This document shows, one piece after another, positions 1 to 5,407 of a stretch of 6,268 nucleotides of DNA (positions within the stretch are counted from its first letter, which is position 1; every line of letters starts with the position of its first letter). The notes beneath the pieces were generated by a model. That model did not search any database, was not told the DNA's origin, and saw only the letters and a list, made by a program, of their open reading frames with translations. This DNA comes from an uncultured Bacteroidales bacterium (GTDB lineage Bacteria > Bacteroidota > Bacteroidia > Bacteroidales > WCHB1-69): contig ONXT01000113.1 of NCBI GenBank assembly GCA_900321845.1, positions 1-6,268 of the forward strand, written 5' to 3'. The translations under genes and the position numbers were made by a program.

Positions 1-869
1 CCATGAAGGTTGGCAGACATCACAAAGTATTTGTCAGACACGAACTCTATCATCGCTTGCGTTTCCGCCTGCACATTCGCACTGCCCGAAATGCCTGGCA
101 AGAACGGATAATTTCTATTCAAATCCACATTTCTATAATTATAACGCTGTGAGTAAGAAGAACTTATCTGTGTATCGCTTCTATAATAGGTGCCATCAGG
201 ATTTTCAAGCGGACAAATCCAAAGGTCGATGTTGGCAAGGATGTTCTGAACTGCTGGATCGGTGGTTGCATTGTTGAGGATGTAGTCGATGAGACGGAGC
301 ATCATATAAAAACCGACCACTTCGTCGCCGTGCATGGTGGAAGAGTAGAGGAAGGCGGGTTTGGTGGTCTGCTGTCCGAGGGAGGTGGAAATGTGGGCGG
401 CGAGGATGGAGTGCGGGCGGTTGGTGTTGCCGGCGACCTGCAAAATCGTGTCAATTTTGCATATATCAGGGAAGTTGGCTTGGAATTGCTGCATCAATTC
501 CACATAGACCGGATAGGATGGATATTGGTTCCAGCTGCCAGTCAGTTCTGCCAGCGTGGTGGCCACCATGCCTGCCCGTTCTTCCTCAAATGGAATCATC
601 TCGAAAGGCAAGTTCAATGCGGCAAAGGAGGCGTACTCCTGCTGCGCCAAAGCCACGCGCACCACATATTGTCCAGTCCGCTCGTCATACTGCCACGCAT
701 CCACCGAAAAATCGCGAGAAAGATTGTTTATTTCATCCTTGGAATTCAATATTGTATTGACATACAATGAATTATAAGGACTGTTCATCAGTTCGTCCAC
801 TGTATTCTGTCCGAAAAGAGGCAGCATGCAGACAGTGACAAGAAGTGCAAGGAGGATTTGTTTTTTCAT
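1..869 (-). CDS. Secreted M14-family zinc carboxypeptidase, N-terminal part (runs off the left edge)
   Basis: 289 codons are present without a stop; the 3' end lies outside the window. Residues 1-20 (MKKQILLALL, then a hydrophobic run ending LPLFG) form a signal peptide with Gln21 after the likely cleavage site. Residues 22 to about 110 look like a pro-region or N-terminal domain. The M14 peptidase domain follows: HGDE at 180-183 gives zinc ligands His180 and Glu183, NPDG is at 223-226, DLNRNYP at 249-255 holds the substrate-binding Asn-Arg pair (Arg252), and SANLH ends at His289, the expected third zinc ligand. The catalytic Glu of the family would lie beyond the edge. Family knowledge: M14 enzymes remove C-terminal residues from peptides, and Bacteroidetes secreted forms often end in a T9SS tail, which cannot be checked here. 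The ATG at 869 is chosen because an ATG at 877 meets a stop after two codons. No Shine-Dalgarno; upstream is AT-rich. Substrate unknown. Confidence 0.93.
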   Translation of the reverse strand, partial: MKKQILLALLVTVCMLPLFGQNTVDELMNSPYNSLYVNTILNSKDEINNLSRDFSVDAWQYDERTGQYVVRVALAQQEYASFAALNLPFEMIPFEEERAGMVATTLAELTGSWNQYPSYPVYVELMQQFQANFPDICKIDTILQVAGNTNRPHSILAAHISTSLGQQTTKPAFLYSSTMHGDEVVGFYMMLRLIDYILNNATTDPAVQNILANIDLWICPLENPDGTYYRSDTQISSSYSQRYNYRNVDLNRNYPFLPGISGSANVQAETQAMIEFVSDKYFVMSANLH

Positions 870-959
870 TTTTTCATTTTTTATAATTGAACGAAGTAAC
901 AAGAGAGAAAGGGGAAGTTTTATTGAGGGTTGTTATTACGTTTTGTCATGTATTTCAAG

Positions 960-1841
960 TTATCGCCGATCTTCCAATAGAAGTTTGAACTTCTCAACCA
1001 ATGTTTCGGAGACGGGGGCTTGCGGCAGGCGGAGTTGGTTTTGGATTTTGCCTTGGAGCCACATCAGGGCCTTGATGCCGGCGGGGCTTCCCTCTTTGAA
1101 ACAGGCTTGGGTGAAGTCGAGGAGGGCGAGGTGGATGGCGCGGGCTTCAGCGATTTTGTCTTGGCGGGCGAGGCGCACCATCGTGCTGACCTCTTTCGGG
1201 AAGGCGTTGGCCACCACCGAAATCAGTCCATCGGCACCCGCGGCGATGAGCGGGAGGGTGATGGCGTCATCGCCGGAAATCACGGAGAATTCGGCGGGTT
1301 TGTGCTTGACGATGCGCATAATCTGGTTGAGGTTGCCGGATGCCTCCTTCACCGCTATGATGTTGGGGCAGTCGTTGGCGAGGCGCAGCGTAGTATCGGC
1401 TTCGATGTTGCAGCCCGTGCGTTTGGGCACATTGTACAGGATAATCGGGAGCGGAGAGTTGTCGGCGAGCGTATGGTAATGACGATAAACACCCTCTTGC
1501 GAAGGACGGTTGTAGTAAGGCGTTACCGACAAGATGGCATCCACGCCGGTGAAGTCAAGCGTGTGAAGCTGCTCCACCAATTCGAGGGTGTTGGGGCCGC
1601 CAAGACCGCGAAGCACCGCCACACGTCCGGCATTGACCGACACGACCGTCCGCACCACCTCCTCTTTCTCCTTCTGCGACAACGCCGGCGACTCGCTGGT
1701 GGTGCCTAACGCCACCAAATAATCGATGCCGTTTTGAATCTCGTCTTCGACCAGTTTTTCAAGGGCAGCGAAATCCACCTGTCCATTTTCCAAAAAGGGA
1801 GTAATCAGGGCCACCCCCGTGCCTTTCAATCTATTTGTCAT
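960..1841 (-). CDS. dapA: 4-hydroxy-tetrahydrodipicolinate synthase
   Basis: A 293-residue protein, full length for the family (about 292 in E. coli). It condenses pyruvate with aspartate semialdehyde in the cytoplasm, the first committed step to meso-diaminopimelate and lysine. It is a TIM-barrel class I aldolase. Visible active-site features: GTTSES at 46-51, whose Thr47-Thr48 match the E. coli Thr44-Thr45 pair; TPYYNRPSQEG at 107-117 with Tyr110; YNVPKRTG at 136-143 with Tyr136 and carboxylate-binding Arg141; and VKEASGN at 164-170 with the Schiff-base Lys165. Tyr110 and Tyr136 correspond to the E. coli proton-relay tyrosines. GDDAITLPLIAAGADG and the following ISVVANAFP segment are also typical. 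The start overlaps the stop of the upstream DUF6913-like gene by 4 bp (ATGA) and has a GGAGG six bases upstream, suggesting coupled translation. Composition is GC-rich. The call is firm; related pyruvate aldolases such as N-acetylneuraminate lyase fit the motifs less well. Confidence 0.97.
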   Translation of the reverse strand: MTNRLKGTGVALITPFLENGQVDFAALEKLVEDEIQNGIDYLVALGTTSESPALSQKEKEEVVRTVVSVNAGRVAVLRGLGGPNTLELVEQLHTLDFTGVDAILSVTPYYNRPSQEGVYRHYHTLADNSPLPIILYNVPKRTGCNIEADTTLRLANDCPNIIAVKEASGNLNQIMRIVKHKPAEFSVISGDDAITLPLIAAGADGLISVVANAFPKEVSTMVRLARQDKIAEARAIHLALLDFTQACFKEGSPAGIKALMWLQGKIQNQLRLPQAPVSETLVEKFKLLLEDRR

Positions 1842-2374
1842 TTTCCGCCTCCGGTTAGGTTCTTAGTGTAAAGTTCGATGTTTTTCAGAAGTTCCGCATT
1901 GGAAAGAGGGCTTTCGGAGCTGATTATCAAGTCATAGAAATCTTTGTTTTCCGGTGCAGAGCCAACGATAAAATGGGCTGGCGAAAGCGAAAGAATCAGA
2001 CGAATCACGTCCACTGGTTCATGCGTAAAGTCAATAAGTATATCAAAATCAAGATTCATAAAATCATGAATCTGCACTTTCTCAGGTTTTCCATACCAAT
2101 TCAAATCCTTGTTACAGAAATAGTCGGCAGAGAATTGCTGCAAGCAATAGAAGGGGACCTCCTTGTCGTCGATGTAACCGAGCAGGTTTACGGAGCGGTT
2201 AGCGGACTGTATAGAAGAAAATACGGCATAAATGTCCTTGTAACTATCCTCATCGGTAATCTTACAGAGGATTCCCACGCGCTTGGCTTTTTGCAAAGAG
2301 GTAACGACAATATCCCTAACTGGTTTATTTTCAGCTACATACTTCTTTGTTACGTACTTCTTTATAAAATTCAT
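1838..2374 (-). CDS. DUF6913-like small protein encoded immediately upstream of dapA
   Basis: A 178-residue protein from the ATG at 2374 (MNFIKKYVTKK). No signal peptide or membrane segment is evident, so it is probably cytoplasmic. From memory it fits a Bacteroidetes-restricted family of unknown function (DUF6913). The resemblance includes a basic N-terminus, AKRVGIL at 30-36, LLGYI at 64-68, DLNWYGKP at 90-97, FDILIDF at 110-116, a leucine-rich stretch followed by HFIVGSAPENKDFYDLII at 134-151, and a short C-terminal helix. This was not checked by search. An in-frame TTG at 2410 would add 12 residues but falls inside the candidate -7 element, so the ATG is preferred. The stop overlaps the dapA ATG, so the two are almost certainly cotranscribed, which hints at but does not prove a link to diaminopimelate metabolism or cell-wall supply. 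The gene is AT-rich (18 G+C of 60 bases at 2041-2100) beside GC-rich dapA. Confidence 0.8.
   Translation of the reverse strand: MNFIKKYVTKKYVAENKPVRDIVVTSLQKAKRVGILCKITDEDSYKDIYAVFSSIQSANRSVNLLGYIDDKEVPFYCLQQFSADYFCNKDLNWYGKPEKVQIHDFMNLDFDILIDFTHEPVDVIRLILSLSPAHFIVGSAPENKDFYDLIISSESPLSNAELLKNIELYTKNLTGGGK
1848..1852 (-). promoter_or_regulatory. Shine-Dalgarno sequence for dapA
   Basis: GGAGG lies six bases (CGGAAA) upstream of the dapA ATG. It is inside the last codons of the preceding gene, where ACC GGA GGC GGA AAA TGA encodes the Thr-Gly-Gly-Gly-Lys tail. None of the other starts visible in this window has such a motif, which matches the general scarcity of Shine-Dalgarno sequences in Bacteroidota. 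Its position supports the dapA start and suggests translational coupling. Confidence 0.65.
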
Positions 2375-2407
2375 TTCTAGAATTTTAGTGTAAAAAATTG
2401 TAAAGCG

Positions 2408-2415
2408 CAAAAATA
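2408..2415 (-). promoter_or_regulatory. Candidate -7 promoter element for the DUF6913-like gene and dapA
   Basis: The minus strand reads TATTTTTG, matching the Bacteroidetes -7 consensus TAnnTTTG, 33 bases upstream of the ATG at 2374. A convincing -33 TTG is not present at 19-21 bases. It is overlapped by an AT palindrome (AATAAT-AAAA-ATTATT, 2412-2427). The AT-rich setting makes chance matches likely, so confidence is moderate. Confidence 0.4.
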
Positions 2416-2507
2416 ATAAAAATTATTAAACTTTTACTTTGACTTTGACCGAAACTTTGAATGGGAACAACCCTGATTCACACTGGGTCAGGGATGGAGA
2501 AGTTGGG

Positions 2508-2549
2508 TACGCCATAGTCGCCGGTGAGCTCCATGGGGAGCCTGGCGTA
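2508..2549. repeat. Nested inverted repeat downstream of cca
   Basis: An outer 7-bp arm TACGCCA (2508-2514) is matched by TGGCGTA (2543-2549). Inside it, GCTCC (2528-2532) pairs with GGAGC (2537-2541) around a 4-base loop. A separate 6-bp arm pair, CCCTGA (2471-2476) and TCAGGG (2488-2493), lies beside it. Neither strand has a U-run after the structures, so a simple intrinsic terminator is not supported. The stretch is GC-rich compared with the AT-rich spacer at 2400-2460. It may be a small interspersed element, a structured RNA end, or part of a short reading frame (2478-2558). Function unknown. Confidence 0.5.
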
Positions 2550-2555
2550 TAGCTG

Positions 2556-2575
2556 CATTTTACGACATTTTACGA
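2556..2575. repeat. Perfect 10-bp tandem duplication CATTTTACGA x2
   Basis: The 10-mer CATTTTACGA occurs twice with no spacer, between the cca stop at 2581 and the nested inverted repeat. On the minus strand it reads TCGTAAAATG twice. It adjoins the structured stretch and may mark one edge of it. Confidence 0.7.
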
Positions 2576-2580
2576 AAAGC

Positions 2581-4101
2581 TCAATTCTTCCCGCGCATCG
2601 CCCGTTGCAAGCTCTTCACATTCACCCGGATGGTACACCCTTCGTCGGTCTTTTCCACCTTCTCTTGGAAATAGAAGTGCTTGGGAGTCAATCCGCGGCT
2701 GATGCCTTCATCGATCATTTTCTGGTACGCCTCAACGTAGTTGTTGCCGATGTCGCCGTCGAGGATAGCGTTGCAGACTGCGTCCTTGATTTCGCCGACC
2801 GCCAGCGAGGGGCGCAGTTCGAAGGTGTTCATAATCAGCAGGCCATCAATCGGGGGCCGCCAGTTGCGCAGTTTATCTTTCGCCTCAATCTCCACCAGTT
2901 TGCGCCTTACAAGCTGGAAGTTATCCAGATACTTGCGTACTTTTTCGGGATTCTTGGAGGTGATGTCCGCATCGCAGAGCAACATCAAGTCGTCGATGTC
3001 ATCGCCAGCGTCGAAAAGCAAGCGGCGCACGGCTGAGTCGGTAGCGCAGTCATCCACCAATGCCTGGGGGCGCAAGTGCAGTCCCACCAACTTCTGCACA
3101 TACTTCATCTTCTCATTCGTCGGCAGTTTCAGGTTTTGGAAAATCTTGGGTATCATCTTCGCTCCCACGAACTCGTGCCCATGGAAGCTCCAGCCCACCT
3201 TGTCGTCGAAGCGCTTGGTGCGCGGCTTCGCAATGTCGTGCAGCAGTGCCGCCCAGCGCAGATACAGCTTGTCGCTGCCCGTCACGGCGGCGATTTTGTC
3301 CACTACTTCCAACGTGTGCAGGAAGTTGTCCTTGTGTCGCTTTCCCTTCATCACCTCCACCCCTTTGAGGGCGACTAGTTCGGGCAGGAACTGCACAAGC
3401 AGTCCGCTCTGTTCCAGCAGCTTGATGCCGATGGAGGGCTGGCGCGAGAGCATGATTTTGTTCATCTCGTCGGCGATACGCTCGCGGGAGATGATTTCGA
3501 GGCGGTAGGCGTTGCGCACGATGGCGGCGAAGGTTTCGGGGACGATGGTGAAGTTGAGTTGGGTGGCGAAACGGATGGCGCGCAGCATTCGAAGCGGGTC
3601 GTCGGAGAAGGTGACGTCGGGGTCGAGGGGGGTGCGGATGAGCTTGGCTTTCAAGTCGTCCAGCCCTTGAAACATGTCGATGAGCTCCCCTTTTTGCGGG
3701 CCGTTGAGCGCGATGGCCAGTGCGTTGATGGTGAAGTCTCTGCGGCTGAGGTCATCTTGGAGGGTGCCGTTTTCCACAATGGGCTTGCGCGAGTCGTGGC
3801 TGTACGATTCACGCCGTGCACCCACGAACTCCACCATTTCGCCCTTGTAGGTGAACTGTGCGGTGCCGAAGTTCTTATAGACATTCACCCGCAGCGAGGG
3901 CGAAATCCGGCGGGCCACCGCCTTCGCCAGCTCTATACCGGAACCGACCACCACGATGTCGATATCCTTGGAGGTACGGTTCAGGAAGACATCGCGCACC
4001 ACCCCTCCGACAGCGTAAGCAACAAGTCCGATCTCCTCGGCTACTTCGCCGACAAGCTGGTAAATCGGGGAGGAAAGTTTGGTGAGAAGGTTGGTTGACA
4101 T
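2581..4101 (-). CDS. cca: CCA tRNA nucleotidyltransferase with C-terminal HD phosphohydrolase domain
   Basis: A 506-residue cytoplasmic enzyme of the class II nucleotidyltransferase superfamily, which adds or repairs the 3' CCA of tRNAs using CTP and ATP. The head domain begins with VGGVVRDVFL at 31-40. Catalytic Asp46 and Asp48 lie in KDIDIVV, RRDFTINALA at 120-129 is motif B, DDPLRMLRAIRFA at 167-179 is the next conserved block, and ISRERIADEM at 204-213 is the ERxxxE-type block. An HD domain follows: His262 in FLHTLEVVD, His288-Asp289 in ALLHDIAKP, FHGHE at 306-310 and Asp378 in LLCDADI, a full set of likely metal ligands for phosphatase or phosphodiesterase activity. The last 50 or so residues form a tail with a basic end. 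Length fits Bacteroidetes HD-containing CCA enzymes. A poly(A) polymerase activity cannot be excluded from motifs alone, but a CCA role is more likely. The gene is GC-rich, and a good -7 element lies upstream. Confidence 0.92.
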   Translation of the reverse strand: MSTNLLTKLSSPIYQLVGEVAEEIGLVAYAVGGVVRDVFLNRTSKDIDIVVVGSGIELAKAVARRISPSLRVNVYKNFGTAQFTYKGEMVEFVGARRESYSHDSRKPIVENGTLQDDLSRRDFTINALAIALNGPQKGELIDMFQGLDDLKAKLIRTPLDPDVTFSDDPLRMLRAIRFATQLNFTIVPETFAAIVRNAYRLEIISRERIADEMNKIMLSRQPSIGIKLLEQSGLLVQFLPELVALKGVEVMKGKRHKDNFLHTLEVVDKIAAVTGSDKLYLRWAALLHDIAKPRTKRFDDKVGWSFHGHEFVGAKMIPKIFQNLKLPTNEKMKYVQKLVGLHLRPQALVDDCATDSAVRRLLFDAGDDIDDLMLLCDADITSKNPEKVRKYLDNFQLVRRKLVEIEAKDKLRNWRPPIDGLLIMNTFELRPSLAVGEIKDAVCNAILDGDIGNNYVEAYQKMIDEGISRGLTPKHFYFQEKVEKTDEGCTIRVNVKSLQRAMRGKN

Positions 4102-4141
4102 AGGATAACGATTGAGGATTGATAACGAATGATTCGAAAAG

Positions 4142-4149
4142 CAAAAGTA
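4142..4149 (-). promoter_or_regulatory. Candidate -7 promoter element for cca
   Basis: The minus strand reads TACTTTTG, a full match to the Bacteroidetes TAnnTTTG -7 consensus, 40 bases upstream of the cca ATG. No clear -33 TTG is seen at the usual spacing; TTATG is the nearest. The 16-bp tandem repeat lies directly upstream, where upstream promoter contacts would fall. Confidence 0.5.
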
Positions 4150-4160
4150 CTAAAATTTTT

Positions 4161-4198
4161 CATCCCATAATCTCTTCATCTTTTAATCTCTTCATCCC
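4161..4198. repeat. 16-bp tandem repeat upstream of cca
   Basis: Two units, CATCCCATAATCTCTT (4161-4176) and CATCTTTTAATCTCTT (4177-4192), agree at 13 of 16 positions. A third partial unit, CATCCC, follows at 4193-4198. The shared TAATCTCTTCATC is perfect over 13 bases in both copies. The array sits between the end of the 355-residue gene and the candidate cca promoter. It could be a polymorphic minisatellite or a binding site array. Confidence 0.75.
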
Positions 4199-4210
4199 TT
4201 CCCCGCGTGC

Positions 4211-4229
4211 AAACTGAAATTCTCAGTTT
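4211..4229 (-). terminator. Hairpin after the 355-residue secreted protein gene, possible weak terminator
   Basis: AAACTGA (4211-4217) and TCAGTTT (4223-4229) form a 7-bp stem with a 5-base loop, starting 14 bases past the stop of the gene at 4244-5311. On the minus strand the stem ends in TTT and is followed by GCACG, so a true U-tract is lacking. Position supports a terminator; the sequence supports it only weakly. Confidence 0.35.
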
Positions 4230-4243
4230 CCAATTTCCTCCTT

Positions 4244-5311
4244 TTAAAACCTCATAACAATCCTGCCGTATGCGTTAACCACGGTGGGCTGATAATCGCT
4301 ATATGACCGCCAGAATGAGATAGTCTCCTGATCCAAACTCGCGAAATTGAACAAGAAAATCCCCTCTGATGAAAGAGAATCAATGTCCGTTGAATACAAG
4401 CTGCGGACATTGTCGGGAGAAACCTCCATCCTGTACTTGTACTCGCCGCCCGCGAATCCATATAACAACTCGCATTCAGCGGCATATTCTGTCGGTTCCA
4501 CAACCATCGTTGAATCATAAAAGGTTATTCTGTAACATGTTTTTCTGATAGTCGGATTATCATCCAACGAAGTTGATAAATGATTATAGATTTCAACTAC
4601 TGTATTGCTCAAAGAGAAATCGCTAGTATCTCCCATCTGCACTGAGGAAAAGGTCAAATAACTGGTATTGTTCTGAATTGTCCTATTTATTCGCTCTACT
4701 ACAACTTCTGAATTTTGAGTATAAAAAGCATGAAACCAATATCTTTCCCCTATTCTAAAAAAATCATCTGCAATGTAGCTTTTCGGCACAAAATCCGAAG
4801 CAACCCCGATCTTTTGAATGCCAAAATTTCCTGTGGGGCCGCCACCACTTTTAACAAGTTTGGCAACTGCTTTTTCCTTTCCGTCGTGGGCGATTAGAAA
4901 GAATGTGCCGGTGCTGCCCCCTGAAATGTCAAAAAGATTGACCCCTGGCTGTAGTAGAAACGATTTTCTATAAACGATTTGGCCGTTCAAGCCCATCATC
5001 TGCAATTCCACCTGTCCGCCTTGCAAAGATTGAAGTTGAATGCGGGTACTTTCAGAAAATGGGTTGGGGAAATTCTGAAAGAACGACAAACCGCCATCGT
5101 TTTCAATTATTTTTGCGGGACAATTGTAAAAAAAAGTATCGGGCCAAACATAGACTCGAGTTCCTGTTGAGTTTGAAATTGCAAGGCTGTCAAACGGAGT
5201 CTGTATGTAATTCACGTATGATGAGACATGGAGGTTGATGCAGCTATCTTCCTGCCCCCGCACGCTTACCGCCGCCAGAAAAATAGTCAAAAAAAAGAGT
5301 GTCTTCTTCAT
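4244..5311 (-). CDS. Secreted protein with an internal T9SS type A sorting-like domain
   Basis: A 355-residue protein of unknown function. Residues 1-19 (MKKTLFFLTI, then FLAAVSVRG) are a signal peptide with Gln20 following, so it is probably exported; there is no lipobox. Residues 75-155 read like a type A sorting or FlgD Ig-like domain: FQNFPNPFSESTRIQLQ at 78-94, then VELQMMGLNGQIVYRK, PGVNLFDISG, GTFFLIAHDG and AKLVKSG. Such domains normally end the protein, but here about 200 more residues follow (156-355) without frameshift or stop. This second part opens with GGGPTGNFG, is rich in Ser, Thr, Tyr and Phe, looks beta-rich, and matches no family I recognise. The start is the ATG at 5311; there is no Shine-Dalgarno. 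It lies 96 bp downstream of another T9SS gene on the same strand, so readthrough is possible. The gene is AT-rich (18 G+C of 60 at 4561-4620), unlike cca. Reading frame is solid; function unknown. Confidence 0.85.
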   Translation of the reverse strand: MKKTLFFLTIFLAAVSVRGQEDSCINLHVSSYVNYIQTPFDSLAISNSTGTRVYVWPDTFFYNCPAKIIENDGGLSFFQNFPNPFSESTRIQLQSLQGGQVELQMMGLNGQIVYRKSFLLQPGVNLFDISGGSTGTFFLIAHDGKEKAVAKLVKSGGGPTGNFGIQKIGVASDFVPKSYIADDFFRIGERYWFHAFYTQNSEVVVERINRTIQNNTSYLTFSSVQMGDTSDFSLSNTVVEIYNHLSTSLDDNPTIRKTCYRITFYDSTMVVEPTEYAAECELLYGFAGGEYKYRMEVSPDNVRSLYSTDIDSLSSEGIFLFNFASLDQETISFWRSYSDYQPTVVNAYGRIVMRF

Positions 5312-5376
5312 GAGGATGTTGTATTTAATATGATCGTCGAGATGGGTCGGATTACATTCTTGTTTTTTCTGCGATG

Positions 5377-5384
5377 CAAATATG
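5377..5384 (-). promoter_or_regulatory. Weak candidate -7 element upstream of the 355-residue protein gene
   Basis: The minus strand reads CATATTTG, one mismatch from TAnnTTTG, 65 bases upstream of the ATG at 5311 and inside the 96-bp gap after the T9SS gene. No -33 element is seen. The gene may instead be read through from upstream. Confidence 0.25.
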
Positions 5385-5407
5385 GGAAATAACTTTGTTT
5401 CGTAGCG

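Noticed and set aside
330..770. 146-codon frame on the plus strand at the left end
   Set aside because: The minus strand here encodes a clear M14 peptidase with all expected motifs up to the window edge; the plus frame is its shadow.
826..1709. Open frames of 217 and 229 codons on the plus strand opposite dapA
   Set aside because: dapA is certain from its active-site residues, and these frames are antisense shadows rich in Arg, Gly and His without family features.
2375..2410. TTG at 2410 as start of the DUF6913-like gene
   Set aside because: It would add 12 residues, but it sits inside the candidate -7 element, and the ATG at 2374 gives the basic N-terminus expected of the family.
2508..2549. 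Intrinsic terminator for cca
   Set aside because: The stem is plausible, but there is no U-run after it on either strand, so it is listed as an inverted repeat only.
2741..3508. 255-codon open frame on the plus strand opposite cca
   Set aside because: It lies wholly inside the confirmed cca gene. The GC-rich composition depletes stops on the other strand, and the translation is low-complexity Ser/Arg-rich with no recognisable domain. The plus-strand frames at 2524-3036 and 3559-4098 are the same case.
4192..4243. AAGGAGG at 4237-4243 (minus strand) three bases before a TTG, followed by a 13-codon frame
   Set aside because: It is a good Shine-Dalgarno look-alike, but the peptide is tiny, starts with TTG, overlaps the hairpin and the tandem repeat, and follows a stop codon directly; chance is likelier.
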